DNA of 64,000 nt from Roseateles oligotrophus (lineage in GTDB: Bacteria; Pseudomonadota; Gammaproteobacteria; Burkholderiales; Burkholderiaceae_C), in the NCBI RefSeq assembly GCF_025717515.1, contig NZ_JAJIRN010000004.1, forward strand, positions 434,001 to 498,000. Reading direction: 5' to 3'. The notes beneath the pieces are model-generated. The model was not told the origin of the DNA. It did not search any database and was given only the letters and a program-made list of their open reading frames with translations. Below are positions 8,043 through 17,426 of this stretch, piece after piece. Positions within the stretch are counted from its first letter, which is position 1; every line of letters starts with the position of its first letter. Position numbers and translations under genes: made by a program.

Positions 8043-9317
8043 CTATTCGCCCGCGTCACCTGCGGCCGCCAAGCTGGGGGCCGAGGCGGCCATGGCCGCA
8101 GGCGCATCGACTTGAGGCAGCGCGGGGCTGCGCTTGATTTCTGGTTTCATTCCGGGCTCGCGCTTGCCGGTCGAATTGGCAGCCAGCACAGCATCCTTCA
8201 GCATATTGGCGGCCGGCGTTGCTGCGCTCGCCTTGGCCGCCCCATCGGTGCCGTTTGCGGCCATCAGTTGCGGCCAGACTTGCGGGCCGAAATAGGCGCC
8301 CATGGACAACACCGCCATGCCGGCCAAGGCCAAACCGGCCCACAAGGCGCGCCGACTGGTGGCCGGGCGCGGCGGCCAGACGGCCACCGTTGATTCATAG
8401 GCAATCGCACCGGTCGAGGCTGTGACCGGCATCGGCGTCAGCACCAGGGCCGAGTGATCCTCTCCGGCCAGCCAGGATCGCAAATCCTCGGCCAACGCTT
8501 CGACGCCCGTATAACGGCGAGCGGCCTGGGGCGCCACGGCCTTGCGCAACAAAGCGTCCAGACTGAAGCGCTCCAAAGCCGTCAAACCCGGCCACGAAGC
8601 GGCCGGTGAATGAGAGTCGGCATCGGGACTCTGCTCGCTCGGCAAACGCCCATCAACCAATAGACAGAGCAGCATGCCCAGGCCAAAAACCTCGCTGGCA
8701 AAACTCGGGGGCTCGCCGGCCAAGGCCTCCGGGCTGGCAAACCCGGCCGCCGAGCCCAGGCCCAAGCCGCGTTCGAAGGGGTCGGCCGGGTCGGGCATGC
8801 GCAGCAATCCCATGCCCATCAATTTGAGCTGGTTGTCACTGCCCACCCATAGAAAAGAGGGATCGATTTCGCCCAGCAACCAGCCCTGCTGGTGTGCATA
8901 GCGCAGGGCTTCGCATAACTGGACGACCAGCCGCAAGCGCTCCCGCAAGGGCCGGGTAGAGCAGGCCCGCACGATGGGCTGGCCATCGGTGGCATCAAAA
9001 ATCAGATAAGGCTGGCCGTCAGAGGTGATGCCGCTGTCGGTTGGCACCTTGATGACCTCATGCGACAAAGCCCCCAGATCGCTGACCTGATCGCCAAAGC
9101 GCAGCATGATGCCGGCCGAGCGCTCACAGCGCGGCAACACCAACACATTGCAGTTCCGGTCGGCAGCCAACGCATGGCGTGCGCCATACCACTGGCCTGA
9201 CTGGCTGGCTTCACGGCCATGCAAGGCGGCGCGCAAACGCCAAACACCCAGCACCGCGCCTTCGCGCAGCAAAGCTTGGGGCGACGGGGGGGGGAGGGTG
9301 AGTTCAGGCATTCGCAT
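8043..9317 (-). CDS. Membrane-anchored serine/threonine kinase-like protein, probable pseudokinase
   Basis: 424 residues. Residues about 20-285 follow the Hanks-type kinase fold: GQPYLIFDATDGQPI aligns with the hinge strands, LRLVVQLCEALRYAHQQGW with helix E, SPEAL (195-199) with the APE motif, and SEVFGLGMLL with helix F. The catalytic elements are gone: the HRD position reads LGE (148-150), the catalytic-loop Asn is Phe, the DFG position reads MGM (167-169), and no VAIK-type Lys is evident. A transmembrane segment (about 325-344) is followed by a low-complexity Ala-rich tail. Start could be the ATG at 9317 or 9311. A C9 run lies just after the start. Probably a signalling scaffold; partners unknown. 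Confidence 0.75.
   Translation of the reverse strand: MRMPELTLPPPSPQALLREGAVLGVWRLRAALHGREASQSGQWYGARHALAADRNCNVLVLPRCERSAGIMLRFGDQVSDLGALSHEVIKVPTDSGITSDGQPYLIFDATDGQPIVRACSTRPLRERLRLVVQLCEALRYAHQQGWLLGEIDPSFLWVGSDNQLKLMGMGLLRMPDPADPFERGLGLGSAAGFASPEALAGEPPSFASEVFGLGMLLCLLVDGRLPSEQSPDADSHSPAASWPGLTALERFSLDALLRKAVAPQAARRYTGVEALAEDLRSWLAGEDHSALVLTPMPVTASTGAIAYESTVAVWPPRPATSRRALWAGLALAGMAVLSMGAYFGPQVWPQLMAANGTDGAAKASAATPAANMLKDAVLAANSTGKREPGMKPEIKRSPALPQVDAPAAMAASAPSLAAAGDAGE
9286..9294 (-). repeat. Poly-C (coding strand) homopolymer near the start of the pseudokinase
   Basis: Nine consecutive G on the + strand (C9 on the coding strand) encode residues 8-11 (LPPP), directly after the start codons. 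Such a tract is prone to slippage and would switch the frame of the whole protein if it changed by one base. Coordinates are accurate to one or two bases. Confidence 0.6.
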
Positions 9318-9501
9318 AGGGTTTATGCCCGGATCGTAGAGGACGGCCCCGTCATCACCGCCCTTTTATGCCCCCGCAAACCGGGGGTAGCCGCGCATTC
9401 GCTCACACTCCATGCGCATTTGTTGGCAGTTCGGGCCGGCCCTCGCTGGCGCTCGTCTCGTTCAGGCCCCAGCAAGGCGGGCTTGCGATACTCGCTCACG
9501 C

Positions 9502-10467
9502 ATGCAAACCATCCTCGCCGTCACCCTGCCCTTCTTTGCGCTGATCTTGTGCGGCTATCTGGCCGCGCAGCGCGGTGTGCTGGCGGAATCGGCGATCCCC
9601 GGTCTGAACGGCTTCGTGCTGTTCTTTGCCCTGCCCTGCATGTTGTTTCGCTTCGGTCTCAGCACCCCGCTGGCCACGCTGCTCAACCCTGCGGTGCTGG
9701 GTATCTATAGCGCGGCGGCCTTGCTCGTGGTGGCGCTGACGATCCGGCTGACCCTGTCAAAGCGGGTGCAGATGAAGGATGCGGCCTTTGGCGCGCTGGT
9801 GGCCGCCTTCCCCAACACCGGCTTCATGGGCGTGCCGCTGCTGGTGGCCTTGTTGGGCGAGGCCGCAGCCGGGCCGGTGATCTGCACCATCTTGGTCGAT
9901 TTGTTTCTCACCAGCTCCTTTTGCATTGCGCTGGCCCGCGGCCATGACGCCGGGCGAGACAACTCACGCGCGGCGCTGCGTCAAGCGCTGCGGGGCGCGC
10001 TATCCAACCCCCTGCCATGGGCCATTGCGCTGGGGCTGAGCGTCGCCGGCCTGGGGCTGACGCTGCCGGGGCCCATGATGACGGTCATCAAAATGCTGGG
10101 CGATGCCGCCTCGCCGGTGGCGCTGTTCACCATCGGCGCGGTGCTTTGGCGTGCCGGCCAGCACACCCACAGCCGCCCTCCCGCAGCGCTGTATCTGCCG
10201 GTCGCACTGATCAAATTGCTGGTCCATCCGAGCCTGGTGTTTGCGCTCGGCTCGGCGGCGCAAGCGCTGGGCGCGGGCCTGAGCGGCTTCCAGCTGATGG
10301 TGCTGACGCTGGCGGCCGCGCTGCCCAGCGCCAGCAATGTGTCCCTGCTGGCCGAGCGTTACGGCGCCGACAATGGCCGCATCGCCCGCATCATCCTGGC
10401 CTCGACGGTGCTGGCCTTCTTGAGTTTCTCGACGCTGGCCTGGTGGTTTGCGGCCAAAGTGTCCTGA
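9502..10467 (+). CDS. AEC family transporter (auxin efflux carrier fold)
   Basis: 321 residues from ATG 9502 (MQTILAVTLPFFALILCGYL). About ten hydrophobic segments in two five-helix halves, with the characteristic N-terminal LFFALPCMLFRFG and the mid-protein FPNTGFMGVPLL motif around the broken helix. Bacterial AEC members export malonate, malate or other small carboxylates or act in amino-acid traffic; the substrate cannot be read here. It precedes the S9 peptidase gene by 19 nt in the same direction and may be co-transcribed with it. An in-frame upstream extension to 9412 is rejected because it has no membrane character. Confidence 0.88.
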   Translation: MQTILAVTLPFFALILCGYLAAQRGVLAESAIPGLNGFVLFFALPCMLFRFGLSTPLATLLNPAVLGIYSAAALLVVALTIRLTLSKRVQMKDAAFGALVAAFPNTGFMGVPLLVALLGEAAAGPVICTILVDLFLTSSFCIALARGHDAGRDNSRAALRQALRGALSNPLPWAIALGLSVAGLGLTLPGPMMTVIKMLGDAASPVALFTIGAVLWRAGQHTHSRPPAALYLPVALIKLLVHPSLVFALGSAAQALGAGLSGFQLMVLTLAAALPSASNVSLLAERYGADNGRIARIILASTVLAFLSFSTLAWWFAAKVS

Positions 10468-10486
10468 TCTGATACGCTTTGCCGCC

Positions 10487-12952
10487 ATGCTCTCGGACCC
10501 CCGCCTCTTGCTAACCCGCTTCAACTATTGCACCCACCGGCTGCTGCTCGGGGCCAGTCTGCTCATCGCGGGCTTGGCAGCGCTGGCCGCACCTCAGCAG
10601 AGCGCCTACCAGCAGCCATCGCCGGCGGTGCGCGACTTGCTTGACGCAGCGGCTAGCCCCAAGCATCTGATATCGCCGAACAAGCAGCATTTGGCCATGC
10701 TGGAGCTGCGCCGCTTCAGCAGCTTGGCCGAGCTGGCCCGGCCGACACTCAGATTGGCCGGTCTGCGCTTTGACCAGGCCAGCGGTGTGCCCAGCCAGAC
10801 GGCCGCCATCCAGCGCCTGCGTCTGCGCCCATTGCTGAACCCGCAGGCGCCGGAGCTGGTCGTCGATTTGAACGCCGGCGGCCCGGCCGGCAAGAGCTAT
10901 TTCCACAGCTTCAGCTGGGCGCCGGATGGTCAACGCTTTTTGCTCGAACGGCGCACCGACCTGGCCAATGAGCTATGGGTCGGCGACGCCGGCAGCGGCC
11001 AATTGCAAAAGGTCGCCGGCTTGCGCCTGAATAACGCCTTAGCGCAAGGGGAGTTGGCCTGGCTGAACCCCAGCGAGTTGGTGCTGCTGGCTCAGGTAGA
11101 GCGGCGCGGCGCGGCACCCAAGCTGCCGCCGGTGCCCAGCGCCCCGCTGGTGCGCGAAACCTCGGGCCGCGCCTCGCCGGAGCGCACCCATGCCGACCTG
11201 TTGCAGACGCCGCACGACGAGCGCCTGCTCGAATATCACGCGTTGTCGCAACTCACGCGCATCAATCTGCGCACGATGCAGAGCAAAAGGCTGGGTGAGC
11301 CGGCGCTGTTTTTCAGTGTCGCCAGCCTGGGTGACGCCGACGCGTTGCTGACCGAGCGCATCACCCGCCCTTTCAGCTACAGCCTGACCTGGGACGACTT
11401 CCCGCAAGTGGTGGAGGTGCGCCGGCCGGACGGCACCGTAATGCGCGAAATTGCCCGCTTGCCGCTCAAGCGAGGCGTGGCCATCAATGGCGTGTTGCCG
11501 GGGCCGAGGCTGTTCTATGCCTCGCCGAACAAGGACGCAGCGGTCTATTGGGTCGAGGCCCTGGACGGCGGCAACCCGAACAACCGCGCCGCGCACCGTG
11601 ACCATCTGATGCGCCTGGACGCGCCCTACACCGGCGAGGCACAGGAGCTGCTGCGCCTGCCCCATCGCTTCAAAGACATGCGCTTTCTGGATGACGGCCT
11701 GCATGCCTTGGTCAGCGAGGACGACGCAATGCGTGCCTGGACGCGCAGCTACCTGTTTCCCCTGCGCGGCGGCAGCATTCGCACCGTGTTTGACCATTCC
11801 ATGCGCGAGCGCTACGGCCACCCCGGCGCCCCGGTGATGCGCATATCGCCCAACGGCCACATGCTCGCGCAGACCCAGGGCGGCGGCCTTTTGCTGATCG
11901 GTGCCGGCGCCAGTCCGAAAGGGGACAGGCCTTTTCTGGACCGACTGTCGCTGCGCGACGCCAGCGTCCAGCGCCTGTTTCAATCCGGCGAGGCGATCTA
12001 CTCGCAGCCGCTTGAACTGCTGAACGAGAGCCAGTTGCTGACCTTGCAGGAGAGCATCAACACGCCGCCGGCGCTATTCACCCAAAGTCTGACCCAGCCA
12101 AACGCGCCCCAGGCCTTGACCCGGGCCCGCGCACCACACCCGCTGATGCGCAAGATCCGCCGCGAGTTGGTCAGCTTCAAGCGCAGCGACGGCGTTGACA
12201 TGTCGTTCTGGATGTATCTGCCGCCCGACTACAAAGAGGGTGAAGCCCGCCCGACCCTGGTCTGGGCCTATCCGCTCGAGTTCAACGATGCCAGCTTGGC
12301 CGGACAGGTGAGCGGCTCGGCCAACCGCTATCCAAACTTCAACGGCATCAGCCCCTTGATGCTGGTGCTGGACGGCTATGTGGTGCTGAACGAAGCGACC
12401 ATGCCCATCGTCGGCGACGCCAAGGCGGTCAACGACGAATTCATCGAACAAATCACCCTGAGCGCAAGAGCCATCATCGACAAGGCCGAGGATTTGGGCG
12501 TCACCGACCCGAAACGCGTGGCCATCGGCGGTCACAGTTATGGTGCCTTCATGGCCGTCAATCTGCTTGCCCATACCGACCTCTTCAAGGCCGGCATTGC
12601 GCGCAGCGGTGCCTATAACCGCACGCTGACGCCGTTCGGCTTCCAAAGTGAGCGGCGCTCGCTCTGGGACGCCCGCGACACCTATCTGAAGCTGTCACCG
12701 TTCTTGTATGCCAACCAGATCAAGGAGCCGCTGCTGCTGATTCACGGCGACGCCGATGACCGCGCCGGCACCATCCCGATGCAGTCGGAGCGGCTCTATC
12801 AAGCGCTGGCCGGCACCGGCGGCACCGCCCGTTATGTGCTGCTGCCGCTGGAGGCCCATGGCTACAACGCACGCGAGTCGGTCGGCCATGTGCAATGGGA
12901 AATGCGTCAATGGCTGAAAACCCATCTGGGCGAACCGAAAGCAAGCCATTGA
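10487..12952 (+). CDS. S9 family (prolyl oligopeptidase-like) serine peptidase, exported
   Basis: 821 residues from ATG 10487. A hydrophobic stretch (LLLGASLLIAGLAALAA, about 19-35) gives a signal peptide or anchor. The middle is a beta-propeller-type domain, and the C-terminal third is the alpha/beta hydrolase: nucleophile GGHSYGAF (Ser about 684), acid HGDADDRAG (Asp about 757) and His in EAHGYNARES (about 791). The propeller contains a Pro/Arg-rich insertion near 210-235. Members cleave short peptides, often after Pro or acyl residues, and resemble glutamyl endopeptidase/DPP-type enzymes. Probably periplasmic peptide degradation. The AEC carrier gene lies 19 nt upstream. Confidence 0.9.
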   Translation: MLSDPRLLLTRFNYCTHRLLLGASLLIAGLAALAAPQQSAYQQPSPAVRDLLDAAASPKHLISPNKQHLAMLELRRFSSLAELARPTLRLAGLRFDQASGVPSQTAAIQRLRLRPLLNPQAPELVVDLNAGGPAGKSYFHSFSWAPDGQRFLLERRTDLANELWVGDAGSGQLQKVAGLRLNNALAQGELAWLNPSELVLLAQVERRGAAPKLPPVPSAPLVRETSGRASPERTHADLLQTPHDERLLEYHALSQLTRINLRTMQSKRLGEPALFFSVASLGDADALLTERITRPFSYSLTWDDFPQVVEVRRPDGTVMREIARLPLKRGVAINGVLPGPRLFYASPNKDAAVYWVEALDGGNPNNRAAHRDHLMRLDAPYTGEAQELLRLPHRFKDMRFLDDGLHALVSEDDAMRAWTRSYLFPLRGGSIRTVFDHSMRERYGHPGAPVMRISPNGHMLAQTQGGGLLLIGAGASPKGDRPFLDRLSLRDASVQRLFQSGEAIYSQPLELLNESQLLTLQESINTPPALFTQSLTQPNAPQALTRARAPHPLMRKIRRELVSFKRSDGVDMSFWMYLPPDYKEGEARPTLVWAYPLEFNDASLAGQVSGSANRYPNFNGISPLMLVLDGYVVLNEATMPIVGDAKAVNDEFIEQITLSARAIIDKAEDLGVTDPKRVAIGGHSYGAFMAVNLLAHTDLFKAGIARSGAYNRTLTPFGFQSERRSLWDARDTYLKLSPFLYANQIKEPLLLIHGDADDRAGTIPMQSERLYQALAGTGGTARYVLLPLEAHGYNARESVGHVQWEMRQWLKTHLGEPKASH

Positions 12953-13006
12953 TGAAGCCGGATCAAGAAATGTGGCGGCGGCTTGGGTGGCGGCCGCCCG
13001 GCCCGA

Positions 13007-14026
13007 TCAACCCAGCTTGGCCAAGCTCTTGCGTGCAGCGTCGACGTTATTCGGGTTGGCGTTCTTCTTGGTGAGGAAGCGCTCATAGGCGGCCCTGGCC
13101 TGAGGCTTGTCACCCTTGGCGAGCAAGGCGTCGCCCAGCCTGTGGTCGATCGGCAAGTCATCCGCACCTTCCAGCGTCTTCGCCCGCTCGAACAGACGCA
13201 CCGCCTCTTCTGCCTGCCCCATCTCGGCATGCACTCGCCCGAGCCCATAGCTGCCGGCCGCTTGGCCAGGCTGCTCGCGTTGCAACTGTTCGAACAAGCT
13301 CTTGGCCTTGACGAAGTCCTTCTCATCCTTCAGGTAATGCGTGGCGAGTTGGAGCGTGGCACTGCGCGCTTCGTCCAGCAACGTTGCATCCTTGGCCGGC
13401 TTGAGAGCCAGCAGCTCGGTCTCCATCTCGGCCCATTTTTTGCCCTCGGCGGCGATGTAGATGCGAATGACGCGGGCCTGCTCGGGCTGGCTGTTACGCA
13501 CCGCCGCCTCCAGCTCGCGCGCCTTGGCGACGCTGCCCCCCAGCATGCCCGGCGCAAACAAATAGAGCTTGGACAGCTGAATGCGCGCCATCGCCTGCGT
13601 CGGCTCCAGTTCCAGCGTGCGGATCAGCGCGGCCTTGATGTCACCCAGCATAGAGGCCATCTTGAACATGCCGGCGCTGCCCATCTGCACATTCAGGCTT
13701 TGCGCCGTGACCAGCTGGCACACGGCCACCGTCGGGTGCTGCTCGACACAGGCCTTGGCTTGGCTCGCGCCGGCCTCGACGCGTTTTTTGTCGCCGCCAT
13801 CCAAGGACGACAGCGCCAGCGACAAGGCCGCGCTGGCCTCGGCATCGGCCGGATTGGCCTTCAAGCGTGTCTGCGCCAAACGCTCCAGCTCGACATACTT
13901 GTTCGCATCCGAGAGTGCGTCGAGTTCCTTGTCCTTGAAGATGGTGGCCTGGGCCGAACCCAAGGCCGTCAGCAAGGTGATTGCGGCCAGGAAGGCACGC
14001 GAGCGACGTGGGGTTTGAGTTTGCAT
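13007..14026 (-). CDS. Secreted tetratricopeptide-repeat protein
   Basis: 339 residues from ATG 14026. A clear signal peptide (RRSRAFLAAITLLTALGSAQA) is followed by helical TPR-like repeats, best seen at ANKYVELERLAQTRLKANP, AGSYGLGRVHAEMGQAEEAV and HRLGDALLAKGDKPQARAAY. TPR units mediate protein contacts; no catalytic motif is seen. It stands alone on the minus strand, convergent with the S9 peptidase, so no partner can be named. An upstream in-frame extension to 14077 lacks coding character. Confidence 0.82.
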   Translation of the reverse strand: MQTQTPRRSRAFLAAITLLTALGSAQATIFKDKELDALSDANKYVELERLAQTRLKANPADAEASAALSLALSSLDGGDKKRVEAGASQAKACVEQHPTVAVCQLVTAQSLNVQMGSAGMFKMASMLGDIKAALIRTLELEPTQAMARIQLSKLYLFAPGMLGGSVAKARELEAAVRNSQPEQARVIRIYIAAEGKKWAEMETELLALKPAKDATLLDEARSATLQLATHYLKDEKDFVKAKSLFEQLQREQPGQAAGSYGLGRVHAEMGQAEEAVRLFERAKTLEGADDLPIDHRLGDALLAKGDKPQARAAYERFLTKKNANPNNVDAARKSLAKLG

Positions 14027-14352
14027 GGGCGAGCCAGGGTTGGGGTGTTGAGCGATACCGGCGATTGTGTCGCCCACTCAAGCGCGCGGCCAGTTTGCTG
14101 CGACGAATTGCCGATTCGCCGGCTTGAATTGACTCGGACGCTTAGGCCCCGCTTCGCGAGATCGCTTTCTTGTAGGCGGCCCGCATGAGCTGCGAGCTTG
14201 ATCCTGCTGGTGCACTTTCACCGATTAGCGACAACCGAAGGCTGCTGGGGCGCCGGTGACTGGCAGAATTGCGCTCGCCATGACGAAAACCTGCGGCGCG
14301 CGAGCAAGACTCGGTGTCTTGAGACGATCTAACAGTACTTGGGGGTATTAAA
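14027..14352. other. Intergenic region between divergent TPR and YjbH genes
   Basis: A 326-nt divergent spacer. I see no credible ORF, RNA gene or strong hairpin. It must hold the promoters for the TPR protein and the YjbH gene, but no convincing -35/-10 pair stands out. A GGGGG ribosome site lies at 14341-14345. Confidence 0.5.
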
Positions 14353-16563
14353 TTGACTTGCAAACGCGCGACCTTGGGGCAGAGGGCCCTGCCTGGATTC
14401 CCAAAGAACTGGACTCTTGCGATGAGCCTGCTTCTGGCCCCCTTCCTTGTAGCGGCTCAAGCCCAAACAGCTGGAATTTCAAGCTTGGGCGTCAGTGGTG
14501 GCTTGGCCACCCCCAACGCCGAGGTGCTCGGCAATGGTCTTGCCGCACTAAGTTTCGGCAACTATCAAGACCCCCGTCGGGGCGATTTCGACCAGCGTTT
14601 GAACCACTCGCTGGGCTTCGGTTTTCTGCCCGGGCTAGAGCTGTTTGGTCGCTTCGCTCAGCACAAGGGGTTCAACGGTGTTAGAGCGGCCTCTGGCAAC
14701 GAGATCGTCGATCTTTCGGTGAACCTGAAATGGCAGATCCCACGCTTGCTTGACGGAGTGCCGAATTTGGCAATTGGGGCGACGGATATCGCTGGAGGTG
14801 CGAACTACTTCGGATCCGTTTACGCTGTGGCCAGCGACCACTACGGGCCGCTGGCTTGGAGCGCGGGTTGGGGCAACTCGCAGAACGCCTCCACTTCTAA
14901 TCGCCCCAAGGTTTTGAATGGAGCCTTTGGGGGTCTTGAGCTAAGCCTCTTTCAAACAGGCTTGAGTGCCTTGCTCGAAACCGACGGGGCACAGCGCCAT
15001 GTCGGTGCGCGCTATCGCAGCCAAGCGATGCCCGGGCTGGGCGACACGCGTTTCATCGCCACGGTGCAACGCACACAAGGCGGACGCGATTTCATGGATC
15101 AAGCTCGCGGCCTGACCAGCGTGAATTTGTCCGTCGTCATTCCCCTGCAGCGCGAGCCGGGCCAGCGACAACAAGCAATGGCTGGCGAGAAGAGCTTGCC
15201 GGCCCTGCTTGCGTTGCAGCCCTCCAGTTCGGAATCCAGTGTCGCGCCGAGTGCGAGCTCGCCGCCCATGGTTGCCCCGCAATCATCCAATCCGGCACCG
15301 ACTGCGGACGCGCCGCGCATGCTTGCGCTCGCACAGGCCTTGCAACGCAGTGGTTTGTCTGGGGTCCGGATCGGCGCCGCCGGAGCCAGCCTGATCGTGG
15401 AGTATGAGAACAAGAGCTACCTGCACAATGAGGTGGACGCTCTTGGCGTGGCACTGGGCCTGATGGCCGAACGAGCGCCCCAGGGCATTGCGCGCCTCGT
15501 GGCCTACGAAATGAAACTTGGCTTGTCGGTGGCAAAGACGACGGTCGATGCCGCAAGCTACCGGCAATTTCTGCGTGATGGTGCTCGCGCGCCGGTTCAG
15601 GCTACGTTGGAGCGCGAACTGGCACCGGCGCAGGGTGCCAGCGGCGTTACCGAATGGGTGCAGGCCGGTGAAGAAAGCCATTGGTCCAGGTTTGGCTTGG
15701 AAATTCGACCTTTGCTCAATTACGCGCTGGCAACCGAAGTGGGCGCCTTTGACTACTCCCTCGCGGCCAACTTTCGGGCTTCGGCCGGCCTCTGGCGCGG
15801 CGCCAAAGTTTTTGCCGACTGGGTCCAGCGCGTCGACAATTCCAAGCAGTTTGGGCCGGGTGGTGCGTTTGGCACGCAGTTGCACCGGGATGGCTTGCGC
15901 AATGTTGTGCTGCAACAGTCGTTTTGGCTGGGGCCTCAGATATTCCTGAGCGCTGGCATCGGGCGTTATGACTATCGTGGCTGGGGCGCCGAAGGCACGG
16001 CAATCTATAGGCTGCCAGGGCGAGATGATTCGCTGCTTTTCAAGGCCAAGGCGGTAAACCAAGCCGAACTGTATCCAGGCATCAAACGCGACAGCTCGGC
16101 CATGAGCATGGCCTATCGCCTGGTGTGGAGCGACGACACATGGCTGGAGGCTGCGGTACAGCGCTACAGCGACGGCTCGACGGGCCCGGAGCTGATGATG
16201 ACGCGTTGGTTCGGCGATGTCGCGCTCAGCCTGGTGGCTCGCCAGGGCGGTAGCAAGCGCTTTGTGGGTGCGGAATTGAGTCTGCCCTTGACGCTGCGGC
16301 GTACCATGCCACTCGGGTCGCTGAGGCTGACTGGAACGAGTCGCTATACGCAAACATTCAGAATTCGTGCCGCTAGTGCCGGGTCACCTGGCCTGCTGTC
16401 GCCGAATGCCGTCAGGCCAGCGGATCTGAGCTACAAGCCTGAGGTCGAATGGCTCAATTCAGGGCGTTATTCAGCCCACTATTTGGCCGGCAATCTGGAT
16501 CGTCTGCGCGAAGCATTCTTCCTCTACGGCCTGCCCCAGATCACGGACTCGGCTCGCCCCTGA
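14353..16563 (+). CDS. yjbH: YjbH family outer-membrane protein
   Basis: 736 residues from a TTG at 14353, supported by GGGGG 7 nt upstream and by a full signal peptide (basic n-region, then LAMSLLLAPFLVAAQAQ); ATG 14422 would leave no n-region. The mature protein is rich in beta strands and contains the YjbH-type start GVSGGLATPNAEVLGNG, with the paired NHSLGFGFLPGLELFGRF element, then a Ser/Pro/Ala linker (about 285-320) and a second barrel-like half ending in MTRWFGDVALSLVARQGG. YjbH/GfcD proteins belong to exopolysaccharide secretion loci. Here no synthesis genes lie nearby. The next gene is an orphan lipoprotein. Confidence 0.82.
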   Translation: MTCKRATLGQRALPGFPKNWTLAMSLLLAPFLVAAQAQTAGISSLGVSGGLATPNAEVLGNGLAALSFGNYQDPRRGDFDQRLNHSLGFGFLPGLELFGRFAQHKGFNGVRAASGNEIVDLSVNLKWQIPRLLDGVPNLAIGATDIAGGANYFGSVYAVASDHYGPLAWSAGWGNSQNASTSNRPKVLNGAFGGLELSLFQTGLSALLETDGAQRHVGARYRSQAMPGLGDTRFIATVQRTQGGRDFMDQARGLTSVNLSVVIPLQREPGQRQQAMAGEKSLPALLALQPSSSESSVAPSASSPPMVAPQSSNPAPTADAPRMLALAQALQRSGLSGVRIGAAGASLIVEYENKSYLHNEVDALGVALGLMAERAPQGIARLVAYEMKLGLSVAKTTVDAASYRQFLRDGARAPVQATLERELAPAQGASGVTEWVQAGEESHWSRFGLEIRPLLNYALATEVGAFDYSLAANFRASAGLWRGAKVFADWVQRVDNSKQFGPGGAFGTQLHRDGLRNVVLQQSFWLGPQIFLSAGIGRYDYRGWGAEGTAIYRLPGRDDSLLFKAKAVNQAELYPGIKRDSSAMSMAYRLVWSDDTWLEAAVQRYSDGSTGPELMMTRWFGDVALSLVARQGGSKRFVGAELSLPLTLRRTMPLGSLRLTGTSRYTQTFRIRAASAGSPGLLSPNAVRPADLSYKPEVEWLNSGRYSAHYLAGNLDRLREAFFLYGLPQITDSARP

Positions 16564-16731
16564 AGGCGCGGGATGCCCCTAACGTTTCCGCCCTAAGTTC
16601 CATGTGTTGCACTAGCGCCATTTCTTTGGCTTATTAGGCTATTCGAAGGAAGAATTTGCAAGTAGGATCGCTTTGCGCAAGCAGGCGGCGTCCCGCCGCA
16701 GCAGAAACTAGTTATGGAAAGAACCCTCGAT

Positions 16732-17307
16732 ATGAAACTGACGAAAATTCTGACCGCTTCGGCAATGGCCGTCAGCGGAGCTTTGCTGGGCGGTTGTTCC
16801 GACGGTACAGATGGTGAAGTCATCGCCGCGACCACCAACCTGGTCGTCCCCGCCAACGCGACAACAGTGGCCTCGGTGAAGGACGTCCCCTATGTGTTTG
16901 CTAGTGGCGTTGCGGAACTGGGAACAGCGACCGCGACCACGGTCAAGTTCACCAGTGCAGGGGCCGCGCCAGCGTTCTCGATCAGCTCAAGTGAAGGTGC
17001 AGCCACCGGTGCCACCACCTTCGGCTCCTGCATCTTCACCGTGGTGACTTCGACCTATCCTGCTATTCATCCACTGGCTCAGTTCAAGATCGTGAGGATT
17101 GCCAATTGCGGCTTTCAATTCAACACCGCAGGTGTCAACGCGGGTATTTCCATACCAGTACCAAGCTTCTTCGGCCTGGGGTCCGTTAATTCAGCCTCGG
17201 CGCCGGTTTCGGTGGTCATGACCGACACTGGCTCGGTCACGGTCAATGGCACCGTGGTGGGCAATGTCACGGTCGGCGTGACCGGTGGGACCGGCGGTGG
17301 CGGCTGA
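16732..17307 (+). CDS. Uncharacterised lipoprotein downstream of yjbH
   Basis: 191 residues from ATG 16732 (an ATG at 16714 is in frame but spoils the signal). Lipobox LLGGC (Cys at about 22) marks a lipoprotein. The mature part is small-residue and Thr/Val/Ala rich, beta-strand-like, with two Cys (SCIFT, NCGFQ) and a Gly-rich tail (GGTGGGG). No family recognised. It follows yjbH by 168 nt and is closed by strong hairpins, so it may share the yjbH transcript; GfcB/YjbF is the lipoprotein in classic loci but this sequence does not resemble it. Confidence 0.7.
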   Translation: MKLTKILTASAMAVSGALLGGCSDGTDGEVIAATTNLVVPANATTVASVKDVPYVFASGVAELGTATATTVKFTSAGAAPAFSISSSEGAATGATTFGSCIFTVVTSTYPAIHPLAQFKIVRIANCGFQFNTAGVNAGISIPVPSFFGLGSVNSASAPVSVVMTDTGSVTVNGTVVGNVTVGVTGGTGGGG

Positions 17308-17345
17308 TCGATGATTCGGCCCAGCTTCATACTGGGCTTGTAGGC

Positions 17346-17379
17346 TTGGCATAGCGGAGTTTGCGCTCCGCTATGCCAA
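17346..17379 (+). terminator. Perfect 14-bp hairpin after the lipoprotein gene
   Basis: TTGGCATAGCGGAG (17346-17359) pairs perfectly with CTCCGCTATGCCAA (17366-17379) around a TTTGCG loop. It is the first of two stacked hairpins downstream of the stop codon and lacks its own T run. Confidence 0.65.
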
Positions 17380-17387
17380 AGCAAGGC

Positions 17388-17426
17388 AAAAAACCCAGGC
17401 AGGCTTGACGCGGCTTGGGTTTTTTT
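17388..17426 (+). terminator. Intrinsic terminator
   Basis: AAAAAACCCA (17388-17397) pairs with TGGGTTTTTT (17416-17425), and the T run continues to 17426. This is a textbook rho-independent terminator for the yjbH-lipoprotein unit. Confidence 0.8.
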
